Assembly (NCBI RefSeq): GCF_007096885.1
Contig: NZ_VJNO01000017.1
Span: 62,001-126,000 of the forward strand
Reading direction: 5' to 3'
Origin: Streptomyces sp. 130
Lineage (GTDB): Bacteria > Actinomycetota > Actinomycetes > Streptomycetales > Streptomycetaceae
DNA length: 64,000 nucleotides
Shown: positions 34,502 to 44,133 of the stretch, piece after piece
Layout of the letters: each line of letters starts with the position of its first letter
Position numbering within the stretch: the stretch's first letter is position 1
Translations under genes and position numbers: made by a program
The notes under the pieces: generated by a model
Database searches by the model: none
The model's input: the letters and a program-made list of their open reading frames with translations, nothing else
Told to the model about the DNA's origin: nothing

Positions 34502-34972
34502 ATGCAGAAGGTCACCACGTTCCTGTGGTACCCGAAGGGCGTGATCGAGGAAGCGGCCGACTACTACGTCTCCGTCGTCGGCGGCGACTCGCGCGTCCTG
34601 GAGACCACCCGCTGGACCCCCGCCGGCCCCGGCGAGGCGGGCGAGGCGATGACCGTACGGTTCCAGCTGGACGGCGCCGAGTACATCGCGTTCGACGGCG
34701 GGCCGGAGTTCACCTTCACCGAGGCCGTCTCGCTCTCCGTCGAGTGCGACTCGCAGGAGGAGGCGGACCGGCTGTGGAACGAGCTCACCTCCGGCGGCGG
34801 CCAGGAGAGCCAGTGCGGCTGGCTCAAGGACAAGTACGGCCTCTCCTGGCAGATCGTCCCGCCGGGCCTCGGTGACGCCCTGGCCGACCCGGACCCGGAG
34901 AAGGCCGCCCGCGCGATGAAGGCGATGCTCGGCATGAGGCGCCTGGACATCGAAGCCATCCGCAACGCCTGA
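34502..34972 (+). CDS. VOC/PhnB family protein
   Basis: It has 156 residues of the glyoxalase-like VOC superfamily, PhnB/3-demethylubiquinone-methyltransferase-like subgroup: MQKVTTFLWYPKGVIEEAADYY, GAEYIAFDGGPEFTFTEAVSLSVEC, a helix EEADRLWNEL and YGLSWQIVP. Such proteins are single-domain and function is rarely known. AGGAGAGG directly upstream supports ATG 34502. It stands alone, 80 bases after the tsa operon. Confidence 0.88.
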   Translation: MQKVTTFLWYPKGVIEEAADYYVSVVGGDSRVLETTRWTPAGPGEAGEAMTVRFQLDGAEYIAFDGGPEFTFTEAVSLSVECDSQEEADRLWNELTSGGGQESQCGWLKDKYGLSWQIVPPGLGDALADPDPEKAARAMKAMLGMRRLDIEAIRNA

Positions 34973-35020
34973 CCCCCGCCCGGGACTTGGGGCCAGGGGT
35001 GCTCGATAGGGTCGGGCCCC

Positions 35021-35680
35021 ATGTCCCCTCGCTTCGTGCTGCCGCCGCCCCCGCCGCCCGTGGAGATACGCGCCTGGCCCGACCGGGACGCGCTGCTCGC
35101 CGACCGGTCCTTCCTGCTCGGCGTGCTGGTGAAGGCCCACATCGGACCCGGCCGGCTGGGGCTGCTGTGGCTGTGGGGGGTGGTGGGTGCGATCGGCTGG
35201 TCGTTCATCGGGACGGCGGTCATCACCTTCGAGGAGTCGTACGACGCGATCAGCGCGATCATGGGCGTGGTGATGGCCGCGCTGGGCGCCGCCGCCCTGA
35301 TCCCGGCGGTGATCCTGGCCGTCGTCGGGCTGCGCCGGGACGTGGCGGTGCGCCGGCTGCTCACGCGGTGGGGCGAGCTGGACCGCGACCCCGCCCGCGA
35401 CGCCGCGCTCCGGCTGCCCGGCACGACGCTGGGGTGGCTGCTGCCCTCCTTCGCGCTCGGCGCGCTGGGCCTCTGCCTCTGCGTCGTCGTGCCCGCCGGA
35501 GCGGTCCGGGGCGAGGACACGTACGGGCTGATGGCGCTGATCATGGGGCTCGGGCTGCTGGCCTGGCTCATCGGGCTCATCGGCGTCTTCAAGGCGTTCT
35601 GGCACCGGCGCTGGATCGTGCGGACGCTGGCCGGGGCCGCGGCGCCGCCGCCCCTGGTGTCCCGGGGCCCCCACGGCTGA
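35021..35680 (+). CDS. hypothetical four-helix membrane protein
   Basis: It has 219 residues. A proline-rich start (PPPPPPVEIRAWPDRDALL) precedes four hydrophobic helices, two near 45-105 and two near 140-195, with a charged cytoplasmic loop RRDVAVRRLLTRWGELDRDP between them. I do not recognise the family. There is no ribosome binding site; TAGGGT about eight bases before the ATG would fit a leaderless message. It lies alone between the VOC gene and the polysaccharide deacetylase. Confidence 0.7.
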   Translation: MSPRFVLPPPPPPVEIRAWPDRDALLADRSFLLGVLVKAHIGPGRLGLLWLWGVVGAIGWSFIGTAVITFEESYDAISAIMGVVMAALGAAALIPAVILAVVGLRRDVAVRRLLTRWGELDRDPARDAALRLPGTTLGWLLPSFALGALGLCLCVVVPAGAVRGEDTYGLMALIMGLGLLAWLIGLIGVFKAFWHRRWIVRTLAGAAAPPPLVSRGPHG

Positions 35681-35790
35681 GCCCCGCGCCCTGTCCGGCC
35701 GCCCCGGTGTTGAGCCACCCGGGGGAGCGCGCGCGCCCGACGGCGGTGTCGGAGCCGATGCCCCGTCACGTACTGGCAGGATCCGGCGCC

Positions 35791-36798
35791 ATGCAGCCAG
35801 TACGACAAAAGGACAAATTGGTCATGAATGGGTGTGAACCGGGTGCGGTGACGGGCGGGTGGCGGCGGGTGCGGGGCGGCCTGCGGCGCAGACCGGGTTA
35901 CGCGGTCCTCGCCGCGCTCCTGGTCGCCGCCGCCGCGTCCGGCTGCGCGGCCGGGGACGACCCGGACACCGCCGCCCGGAGCGCGAAGGCCCAGGCCGGC
36001 CAGGCGGGCCCGCAGGCGGAGCCGGCGGCCGGGGCGCTCGGTACCCGCGCGGCGCAGGCGGAGCGGGCCAAGCTGGCGCAGGCCGCCCGCGCGGTCGCCG
36101 CCAAGAAGTGGGGCCTGGCGGGCACGCCGCTCGCGGCGCCCGTACCGCCCGCGAAGAAGCCGCCCCTCACCACCCGCAAGGGCTTCGAGGTGGAGGGCCA
36201 GGACGACTCGCTGCCGCCGGTCTTCACCCGGGTCCCCACCACGGACAAGGTCGTCTTCCTGACGATGGACGACGGGGACGACAAGGACCCCGAGCTGCTG
36301 AAGATGATGTCGGAGCTGAACATCCCGTACAGCGCCTTCCTCAGCGACTACCTGGTGCGCGACGACTACACGTACTTCAAGGACGCCCAGTCGCGCGGGA
36401 CGGTGCTCAGCAACCACACGCTCAACCACCGCTATCTGCCGGGCCTCTCGCACGACGAGCAGAAGCGCGAGATCTGCGGCCAGCAGGACATCCTCCAGGA
36501 GCAGTTCGGCAAGCGGCCCCGGCTCTTCCGGCCGCCGTACGGCAACTACAACACCGACACGCTGAAGGTCGCCAAGTCCTGCGGCATCACCGCCGTACCG
36601 CTGTGGGCGGCGGAGGCGTTCCCCGACCGCATGGAGTGGCGCGAGGAGGACCGGAAGCTGCACCCGGGCGACATCATCCTCACGCACTTCCGCGGCAAGG
36701 AGGACTGGAAGGGGAGCATGCCCGACCTGGTCAGGTCCGTCATGAAGGTCGTCACGGACCAGGGTTACGCCGTGGCCCGCCTGGAGGACTACGTATAG
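35791..36798 (+). CDS. polysaccharide deacetylase lipoprotein (NodB domain)
   Basis: It has 335 residues from ATG 35791; ATG 35824 is a possible shorter start. The N-terminus is basic (RRRPGY), then hydrophobic, then ASGC, a lipobox-like cleavage site. An Ala/Gln/Lys-rich spacer precedes the NodB homology domain. Motif 1 reads TMDDGDDKD (D160, D161) where TFDDG is usual; motif 2 is NHTLNH (H209, H213); motif 3 is RPPYGN. The metal triad Asp-His-His is thus intact and activity on cell-wall or capsular N-acetyl sugars is likely. It converges with, and overlaps by ten bases, the gene on the other strand. Confidence 0.87.
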   Translation: MQPVRQKDKLVMNGCEPGAVTGGWRRVRGGLRRRPGYAVLAALLVAAAASGCAAGDDPDTAARSAKAQAGQAGPQAEPAAGALGTRAAQAERAKLAQAARAVAAKKWGLAGTPLAAPVPPAKKPPLTTRKGFEVEGQDDSLPPVFTRVPTTDKVVFLTMDDGDDKDPELLKMMSELNIPYSAFLSDYLVRDDYTYFKDAQSRGTVLSNHTLNHRYLPGLSHDEQKREICGQQDILQEQFGKRPRLFRPPYGNYNTDTLKVAKSCGITAVPLWAAEAFPDRMEWREEDRKLHPGDIILTHFRGKEDWKGSMPDLVRSVMKVVTDQGYAVARLEDYV

Positions 36799-37205
36799 GA
36801 GGCGGCGTACGCGCGGGCGGCCCCCGGCTCCGGGTGCGCGTCCTCGTGGGCGCGGTGCCAGGCCGTCAGCGTGAGAACCAGCAGCAGGCATACGCCGATC
36901 AGCTGGACGACGCCCGCGATCGGCAGCCCGTGGCGCAGCAGCACCGCCGCGATCACACAGGCCGCCGCGGTGACGGCGGCGAGGACGAGAGTGCCGGACC
37001 AGTCCATCCCGGGCGGTCCGGCCTCCGCCGTGTCCGGGCTCGGCGGCCGGGGATCGGAGCCGGTGTACACGTACAGGAGCATCGCGCCGATCACCGCCTC
37101 CAGCGCGATGAGGAGCACCCCGAGCACCACGTCCAGGCAGCCGGTCAGCACCGGCCCGGGGCGCGAGGGGGCCGGGCGGTCCGGGCCGGAGGTTCGTATG
37201 CGCAT
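36789..37205 (-). CDS. hypothetical membrane protein
   Basis: It has 138 residues if started at ATG 37205. The predicted order is a basic start (MRIRTSGPDRPAPSRPG), two long N-terminal helices (LDVVLGVLLIALEAVIGAML), a short outer loop, two further helices and a C-terminal cytoplasmic tail. No family is recognised. The upstream region lacks a good ribosome binding site, so the start is uncertain. It overlaps the deacetylase stop by ten bases in convergent order and is divergent from the groES control region. Confidence 0.65.
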   Translation of the reverse strand: MRIRTSGPDRPAPSRPGPVLTGCLDVVLGVLLIALEAVIGAMLLYVYTGSDPRPPSPDTAEAGPPGMDWSGTLVLAAVTAAACVIAAVLLRHGLPIAGVVQLIGVCLLLVLTLTAWHRAHEDAHPEPGAARAYAASYT

Positions 37206-37328
37206 GCCGCCACCGTCCACCGGAACGGCCCGGGCGGCCCCGGCGTTGTCCCGACGGTGTCCGGAACGTTGCACGGCCGCAGCCGTACGGGGCCGGGGGG
37301 CCGGCGGGTACGCCACGAGGGGCGTGAA

Positions 37329-37355
37329 TTGGCACTCCGCTTGACCGAGTGCTAA
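37329..37355. promoter_or_regulatory. CIRCE operator 1 (HrcA site)
   Basis: TTGGCACTC-N9-GAGTGCTAA is the CIRCE inverted repeat with one mismatch to TTAGCACTC-N9-GAGTGCTAA. HrcA binds here and releases on heat shock. Confidence 0.95.
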
Positions 37356-37375
37356 TCGCGGTCATAGTCTCGGTT

Positions 37376-37402
37376 CTGGCACTCCCCAGTGGAGAGTGCC
37401 AG
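37376..37402. promoter_or_regulatory. CIRCE operator 2 (HrcA site)
   Basis: CTGGCACTC-N9-GAGTGCCAG, a perfect inverted repeat 20 bases after CIRCE 1, with 107 bases to the groES start. Two tandem CIRCE elements before groES are known in Streptomyces. Confidence 0.93.
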
Positions 37403-37509
37403 CAGTACTGTGCGACCGGCAGGTCCGGCACCCGCGACGACGGGCTCACCTGGTCGCCACCCCAAAGACTGTTAAACCCCGTGAGATCTCCGAAGGGGGA
37501 GACCGGATC

Positions 37510-37818
37510 GTGTCGACCGCCAGCTCCAAGGTTGCGATCAAGCCGCTCGAGGACCGCATCGTGGTCCAGCCGCTCGACGCCGAGCAGACCACGGCCTCCG
37601 GCCTGGTTATCCCGGACACCGCCAAGGAGAAGCCCCAGGAGGGCGTCGTCCTGGCCGTGGGCCCGGGCCGCTTCGAGAACGGCGAGCGCCTGCCGCTCGA
37701 CGTCAAGACCGGCGATGTCGTGCTGTACAGCAAGTACGGCGGCACCGAGGTGAAGTACAACGGCGAGGAGTACCTCGTCCTCTCGGCGCGCGACGTGCTC
37801 GCGATCATCGAGAAGTAA
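37510..37818 (+). CDS. groES: co-chaperonin GroES
   Basis: It has 102 residues from GTG 37510 (VSTASSKVAIKPLEDRIVVQ), the usual Streptomyces start; a longer frame to 37396 is rejected. The mobile loop is LDAEQTTASGLVIPD, and the barrel elements GVVLAVGPGRFENGER and VLYSKYGGTEVKY follow. GroES caps the GroEL cavity. Two CIRCE operators regulate it, so HrcA repression at normal temperature is expected. A strong terminator-like hairpin separates it from groEL1. Confidence 0.97.
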   Translation: MSTASSKVAIKPLEDRIVVQPLDAEQTTASGLVIPDTAKEKPQEGVVLAVGPGRFENGERLPLDVKTGDVVLYSKYGGTEVKYNGEEYLVLSARDVLAIIEK

Positions 37819-37840
37819 TTCACCCACGTTTGCTTCTGTT

Positions 37841-37899
37841 CCGCGCCCCTGGCCCCCTGCGAAATAACCAGCCGGGCGGCTAGGGGCGCGGTTCTTGTT
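37841..37899 (+). terminator. intrinsic-terminator-like hairpin between groES and groEL1
   Basis: CCGCGCCCCTGGCC pairs with GGCTAGGGGCGCGG (14 bp, one G-U pair) around a 23-base loop and is followed by TTCTTGTTTT. It has the shape of a true intrinsic terminator inside the operon and would make groES more abundant than groEL1 transcripts. Confidence 0.7.
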
Positions 37900-37922
37900 T
37901 TGTGAGAGGACAGTTCAGCTCC

Positions 37923-39548
<1,626 letters not shown>

Positions 39549-39574
39549 CGCACGGCTGACCGCCTGAAGCGGTG

Positions 39575-39608
39575 AAGGCCCGGCTCCCCCGAGGGGGCCG
39601 GGCCTTTT
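39575..39608 (+). terminator. terminator of groES-groEL1
   Basis: AAGGCCCGG and CCGGGCCTT, with a CCCCC/GGGGG inner stem, end in TTTT. A typical intrinsic terminator, usable also by the convergent gene. Confidence 0.88.
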
Positions 39609-39614
39609 CGTCGG

Positions 39615-40655
39615 CTATGCCGATCGGTTCAGCGCCGCCGGGTGCACCGGCTCCGCGAACGGGCGGCCCTGGGCGTAGCGTTCCAGTTCGTCCAGGGCGT
39701 GGTCGGTCATCCGGTGCAGTTCGTTGCCGAGGGAGCCCGCCACATGCGGGGTCAGCAGGACGTTCGGCAGGTCGTACAACGGGGAGTCGGCGGGCGGGAC
39801 TTCGGGGTCCGTCACGTCGAGTACGGCGTGCAGGCGGCCCGGGACCAGCTCGCGCAGCAGGGCCGCCTCGTCGATCAGGGAGCCCCGGGCCGTGTTGATC
39901 AGCGTCGAGCCGGTCCGCATCAGGGCCAGCTGGCGGGCGCCGATCATGTGGTGGGTCCCGGGGAGCTGGGGGGCGTGCACGGAGACGGTGTCGGCGCGGG
40001 CGCACAGCTCGTCCAGGGCGACCGGTTCGACGCCGAGGCGCGCCGCCTCGGACGCGGTGACGAAGGGGTCGTGCAGCAGGACCGCCAGGTCGAAGGGGCG
40101 GAGCAGCTCGATGACGCGGCGGCCGATGCGGGAGGCGCCGACGATGCCCACCGTGCGGCGGTAGTTGCCGGCGCCGTCCAGCTCGGCGCGCCAGTCGTGG
40201 GCGGCGCGGACCTCGCGGTAGACGCGGGCGGAGTGCGGGACGCGCTTGTTGGCCAGCAGGATCGTGGCCAGGGTGTACTCCGCCACCGGCAGGGCGTTGG
40301 CCCCGGCCGCCGAGGAGACGGCGAGGCCGCGCTCCCAGCAGGCGTCGGTGATGTGGTGCTTGACGGAGCCGGCCGCGTGGATCACCGCCTTCAGGCGGGG
40401 CGCGGCGGCGAGGACCCGTTCGGTGAGCGGGGTGGCGCCCCAGCAGGTGAACAGGACCTCCGCCCCGGCGAGCGCGGCGGCGACGCGGGGGTCGGGGCCG
40501 GCCAGGTCGTGGGCGACGAGGCCCGGGTCCGTACGGGCGAGGGCGGCGAGCCGGTCGCGGTGGCGGGGCGCGAAGAGGCGGTCGTGGATGTCCGGGCCCA
40601 TCGCGAGCAGGACGGACGGCCGGGAGCTGCGAACTGTCGTGGGTTGCGTGCGCAT
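39615..40655 (-). CDS. D-isomer specific 2-hydroxyacid dehydrogenase family protein
   Basis: It has 346 residues from ATG 40655 and belongs to the phosphoglycerate/formate dehydrogenase-like family. The catalytic Arg (NTARGSLIDE), Glu (DPEVPPADSP) and His (LLTPHVAGSLGNE) are present. The dinucleotide loop is GIVGASRIGRRV: the central glycine of GxGxxG is Ser, an unusual change seen in this subgroup at most. The substrate is unknown. No ribosome binding site is visible. It is convergent with groEL1. Confidence 0.85.
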   Translation of the reverse strand: MRTQPTTVRSSRPSVLLAMGPDIHDRLFAPRHRDRLAALARTDPGLVAHDLAGPDPRVAAALAGAEVLFTCWGATPLTERVLAAAPRLKAVIHAAGSVKHHITDACWERGLAVSSAAGANALPVAEYTLATILLANKRVPHSARVYREVRAAHDWRAELDGAGNYRRTVGIVGASRIGRRVIELLRPFDLAVLLHDPFVTASEAARLGVEPVALDELCARADTVSVHAPQLPGTHHMIGARQLALMRTGSTLINTARGSLIDEAALLRELVPGRLHAVLDVTDPEVPPADSPLYDLPNVLLTPHVAGSLGNELHRMTDHALDELERYAQGRPFAEPVHPAALNRSA

Positions 40656-40769
40656 GAGTGAGTTGTAGTACCCGAAGGCGCCACCCCGTGCGGCGGTGCC
40701 AGGACCGCCGGCACCGCCGCCCGCCCCCGGCATCGGCACACAGACGGGTCCCGGCGCGGAGCAACCCCG

Positions 40770-41543
40770 CTACTGCGGCCCGTACTTGCGGCCCGTGCGC
40801 GAGGTCAGTCCGCCGAGCAGGCCGCGCGGGGCCAGCTTCACCGCGCCCATCAGCACCTTGTAGCGCGGGTCCGGGATCGACACGGACTTGCCGCGCGCCA
40901 GGTCCGCGAGCGCCGCGCTCACCAGCTTGTCCGCGTCGAGCCACATCCAGCCCGGGATGTTGCCCGTGCCCATCCCGGCCCGCTGGTGGAACTCCGTACG
41001 CACGAAGCCCGGGCACAGCGCCATCAGCCGCACCCCGGACCCGGCCAGGTCCTTCGCCGCGCCCTGGCTGAACTGCACGACCCACGCCTTCGAGGCGCCG
41101 TAGGTGCCGCGCGGCACGAACGCGGCGACCGAGGCCACGTTGACGATGCCGCCCCGGCCGCGCTCCCGCATCGAGGCCGCCGCCGCCGAGGTCAGCCGCA
41201 GCACCGCCTCGCAGTGCACCTTCAGCATCGCCAGCTCGTCGGCCATCGGGACCTCCAGATAGCGCCCCTTGTTGCCGAAGCCCGCGTTGTTCACCAGCAG
41301 GTCGACCGGGCGCCGGGCGTCCCCGAGGCGTTCCTCGACCGCGCGGATGCCCTTGTCGTCGGACAGGTCGGCCCGCAGCACCTCGGCCTCGATGCCGTGC
41401 CGGTCGTGCAGTTCGGTCGCCTGCTCGCGCAGCCGCTCCGCGTCCCGGGCCACCAGGACCAGGTCGTACCCGTCGGCGGCGAGCCGCCGGGCGAAGGCGG
41501 CACCGATGCCCGCCGTCGCGCCCGTGATCAGTGCAGTCGTCAT
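40770..41543 (-). CDS. short-chain dehydrogenase/reductase
   Basis: It has 257 residues. The NAD(P) loop is TGATAGIG at 7-14, NNAGFGN is the NAG motif and the catalytic pair is Y148-K152 in YGASKAW. A classical SDR of unknown substrate; the late part (MWLDADKLVSAALADLARGKS) resembles fatty-acyl or sterol-type SDRs. No ribosome binding site precedes ATG 41543; TACCGT seven bases upstream suggests a leaderless message. It lies 114 bases upstream of the hydroxyacid dehydrogenase on the same strand. Confidence 0.9.
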   Translation of the reverse strand: MTTALITGATAGIGAAFARRLAADGYDLVLVARDAERLREQATELHDRHGIEAEVLRADLSDDKGIRAVEERLGDARRPVDLLVNNAGFGNKGRYLEVPMADELAMLKVHCEAVLRLTSAAAASMRERGRGGIVNVASVAAFVPRGTYGASKAWVVQFSQGAAKDLAGSGVRLMALCPGFVRTEFHQRAGMGTGNIPGWMWLDADKLVSAALADLARGKSVSIPDPRYKVLMGAVKLAPRGLLGGLTSRTGRKYGPQ

Positions 41544-41596
41544 ACGCGGCACGGTAGAGCATCCGGGAACGGCGTTTCCCGGTGCTCCCGGGTGGC

Positions 41597-42277
41597 TCAG
41601 GAAGCGGTGAGCTCCGCCGCGTACGCGCGCGCCTTGCGCAGCGTCGACGGGGTCAGCGCCTCGCCGGCCGGGAGGAGCAGCGGCAGCAGGTCACGGCGGG
41701 TCGTCACGGCCCGGAACTGCAGCTCCACCGTCACCTCGTGGTCCGGCCGGTGCACGATCTCGACCGGGTCGCCCGCCCGGACGAACCCGGGAGTGATCAC
41801 CCGCAGATACGCCCCCGGGGCCGCCGCCTCCGTGAACCGCTTCACCCAGCGGGCCTCGCCGAGATGCCCCTGGAACGTACGGCACGGGACGCGGCCCGAG
41901 GCGACCTCCAGGACCAGCTCCCCGCCGATCCGCCAGCGCTCACCGATCAGGGCCTCGCCGACCGGCAGCCCCGCCGTGGTCAGGTTCTCGCCGAACGAGC
42001 CGTTGGGCAGCGCGCGGCCCAGCTCCCGTTCCCAGGCGTCCAGGTCCTCGCGGGCGAAGGCGTACACCGCCTGGTCGGAGCCGCCGTGGTGGCGCAGGTC
42101 GCACACCGCGTCCCCGGCGAGACCGCTGCCGCCCGCACCCCTGGGCCCGGGGTCGGACACCCGCACGGGCCCGTCGACGGGCCGCTTGTCGATACCGGTC
42201 CTGCCGCCCGGGGCATCGGTGTAGGACGCCGCCGTGGGACGCCCCGCGTTCACGGTCAGCACAGTCATCGCGGTCAT
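41597..42277 (-). CDS. MOSC domain protein
   Basis: It has 226 residues from ATG 42277. LAGDAVCDLRHHGGSDQAVYAFAREDLDAW and NGSFGENLTTAGL are the MOSC domain core, and C-terminal CRTFQGHLGEARW supplies the conserved Cys that binds sulfur or molybdenum cofactor. It is YiiM-like; such proteins handle sulfur transfer or detoxify hydroxylated bases. TACCGT six bases before the ATG suggests leaderless translation. It is divergent from the LysR regulator with 81 bases between, so the regulator may control it. Confidence 0.88.
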   Translation of the reverse strand: MTAMTVLTVNAGRPTAASYTDAPGGRTGIDKRPVDGPVRVSDPGPRGAGGSGLAGDAVCDLRHHGGSDQAVYAFAREDLDAWERELGRALPNGSFGENLTTAGLPVGEALIGERWRIGGELVLEVASGRVPCRTFQGHLGEARWVKRFTEAAAPGAYLRVITPGFVRAGDPVEIVHRPDHEVTVELQFRAVTTRRDLLPLLLPAGEALTPSTLRKARAYAAELTAS

Positions 42278-42358
42278 ACCGGCACGGTATCCAAAGAGTG
42301 GCCCAAAGCCACACCTCGATACTTCGCCCTCACCCCAAGCGTTGCTTATGCTGGAGGG

Positions 42359-43285
42359 GTGATCGAAGCCCGCCACCTCCGCGTCCTGCGCGCCGTCGCC
42401 GCCACCGGCTCCTTCTCCGCCGCCGCCCGGGAGCTGGGCTGCACCCAGCCCGCCGTCAGCCAGCAGATGAAGGCCCTGGAGTCCTCGGCGGGGACCACGC
42501 TGCTCATCCGGACCGGCCGTGAGATGCGGCTGACGGAGGCGGGCGAGGCGCTGGTGCGGCACGCCTCCGGCATCCTCGCGGGGCTCACCGCCGCCGAGGA
42601 GGAGGTCGCCGCGATCGCCGGACTGCGGGCCGGCCGGGTCCGGCTCGTGTCGTTCCCGAGCGGCAGCTCGTCCCTGGTCCCGGGCGCCCTCGCCGCGCTC
42701 CGCGCCGCCCACCCCGGCACCCGGGTCTCCCTCGTGGAGGCCGAGCCGCCCCGGTCGGTGGAGATGCTGCGCGACGGCGACTGCGACATCGCCCTCGCCT
42801 TCCGCTACGGGGACCCGGGCGCCGAATGGGACGACCTGGTGGTCCGCCCCCTGCTCACCGACCGGCTCACGGGCCTCGTGCCCGAGGGGCACGCCCTGGC
42901 GGACCGGGACGAGGCCGGCATCGCGGAACTCGCCGGGGAGTCCTGGATCGCCGGGTGCCCCCGGTGCCGCAGGCAACTGGTGGAGGTGTGCGAGGAGGCC
43001 GGGTTCACCCCGCGCATCGACTTCGCCACCGACGACTACCCGGCGGTGATCGGCCTGGTCGGCGCGGGCCTGGGGGTCGCCGTGCTGCCGGCGCTGGCCA
43101 TCGAGTCGGTACGCCCCCGAGGGGCCAGGACCCTCACGGTGGTGCCGGCCATCGAGCGCGAGATCGTCGCCCTGACCCTGCCGGACCTGGCCAGGGTCCC
43201 GGCGGTGGCGGCCACCCTGGACCAGCTGGCACTGGCGGCGGCCGCATCCGACCCCGCCGCGTCATCCGGCCCCGCCGGCGTCTGA
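42359..43285 (+). CDS. LysR family transcriptional regulator
   Basis: It has 308 residues. The winged helix-turn-helix is at 1-60 (HLRVLRAVAATGSFSAAARELGC and TQPAVSQQMKALE), followed by the periplasmic-binding-like effector domain (VRLVSFPSGSSSLVPGALAAL, IGLVGAGLGVAVLPALA). GTG 42359 has GGAGG only one or two bases upstream; TATGCT at 42347-42352 with six bases to the GTG suggests a leaderless transcript. It is divergent from the MOSC gene, a usual LysR target arrangement. Effector unknown. Confidence 0.9.
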   Translation: MIEARHLRVLRAVAATGSFSAAARELGCTQPAVSQQMKALESSAGTTLLIRTGREMRLTEAGEALVRHASGILAGLTAAEEEVAAIAGLRAGRVRLVSFPSGSSSLVPGALAALRAAHPGTRVSLVEAEPPRSVEMLRDGDCDIALAFRYGDPGAEWDDLVVRPLLTDRLTGLVPEGHALADRDEAGIAELAGESWIAGCPRCRRQLVEVCEEAGFTPRIDFATDDYPAVIGLVGAGLGVAVLPALAIESVRPRGARTLTVVPAIEREIVALTLPDLARVPAVAATLDQLALAAAASDPAASSGPAGV

Positions 43286-43380
43286 GGCGCGGGGTCCGGG
43301 GCGGAGCCCCGCTTCCGGGAAGGGGCGGGATGGGGCGGTGGGGTGAAGAAACGTTTCTTCCCTGGTACGCGCGGTGACGG

Positions 43381-43707
43381 TCAGCCGTCCCCCGGCGGCG
43401 GCGCCGGCGCGGCGGCGGTGACCAGCCGATTGCGCGCCCGCCCCATCAGCTCCTCGCGCTCGTCCTCGGTCAGCCCGCCCCACACCCCGTAGGGCTCACG
43501 GACGGCCAGCGCGTGCGCCGCGCACTCCGCGCGTACGGGGCACCGCATGCAGACCTCCTTCGCGGAGGTCTCGCGGGCGCTCCGGGCGGCCCCGCGTTCC
43601 CCCTCGGGATGGAAGAAGAGCGAGCTGTCGACCCCTCGGCAGGCCGCCAGCAGCTGCCAGTCCCACAGATCGGCGTTGGGTCCGGGAAGTCGGGAGAAAT
43701 CGGCCAT
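43381..43707 (-). CDS. whiD: WhiB-family iron-sulfur regulator WhiD
   Basis: It has 108 residues and is required for late spore differentiation in Streptomyces. The four cluster ligands are C23, C53, C56 and C62, followed by the GVWGG turn and the basic tail RARNRL. The 4Fe-4S form senses oxygen or nitric oxide and binds sigma region 4. ATG 43707 has GAGGGGAC upstream. The protein matches my memory of WhiD closely, and its place next to bldM supports this. The gene is divergent from bldM with 426 bases between. Confidence 0.93.
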   Translation of the reverse strand: MADFSRLPGPNADLWDWQLLAACRGVDSSLFFHPEGERGAARSARETSAKEVCMRCPVRAECAAHALAVREPYGVWGGLTEDEREELMGRARNRLVTAAAPAPPPGDG

Positions 43708-43792
43708 TGCTTGTCCCCTCGAAACCGTGCTGGGTCGGAAACGTCGTGTTCGTCGTGGGTGGGTGCTCGTCCGATGACCGTGTACAAGACCG

Positions 43793-43817
43793 TACATCTA
43801 CGGTGTTAGTAGATGTA
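43793..43817. promoter_or_regulatory. 25-bp inverted repeat upstream of whiD
   Basis: TACATCTAC-N7-GTAGATGTA has perfect 9-bp arms. It is 86 bases upstream of the whiD start and 316 bases before bldM, so it more likely serves whiD. The binding protein is not known to me. Confidence 0.6.
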
Positions 43818-43982
43818 AATATGACTGATTGCGAATCTAGCCACAGACACCACCAAAAGGGAAGAAATCCCGCTAAATGGGGCACGGAGCCGCCAAAAGT
43901 TTCGGTTGACGACTGGACGACCCGTGGCGCTCTGCTCTGTGAGCGCGCACTCACGTAGAGTGCCGAACTCGGTCTTCCGACC

Positions 43983-44010
43983 CGTAACTCTTTCGAGTGA
44001 CCATCGTTGA
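43983..44010 (+). promoter_or_regulatory. sigma-BldN-type promoter of bldM
   Basis: CGTAAC, a 16-base spacer, then CGTTGA: an exact match to the published bldM promoter recognised by sigma BldN. It lies 124 bases before the bldM start. Confidence 0.9.
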
Positions 44011-44133
44011 GAGTGCGGAGGCGGTTGGCAGAAAGAGCGATCGGGCAGATGTCCGAGAGCGTCAACCGCACAGGTGACGACTTGTAACAGCCTGGAGGCT
44101 CAAGGTGACGCGCATCAGCTGCGGAGGACGGTC

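Larger units (their letters stand above)
43708..44133. promoter_or_regulatory. whiD-bldM intergenic control region
   Basis: These 426 bases hold no gene. Their composition is notably AT-richer than the surroundings (for example GTAAATATGACTGATTGCG). They contain the inverted repeat at 43793-43817 and the BldN-type promoter at 43983-44010, and presumably both whiD promoters. Several developmental regulators are known to act at this place in streptomycetes. Confidence 0.8.

Noticed and set aside
43286..43380. Possible small gene between the LysR gene and whiD
   Set aside because: The stretch is a GC-rich hairpin region (CGGGGCGGAGCCCCG) with no start signal; it looks like a shared terminator.
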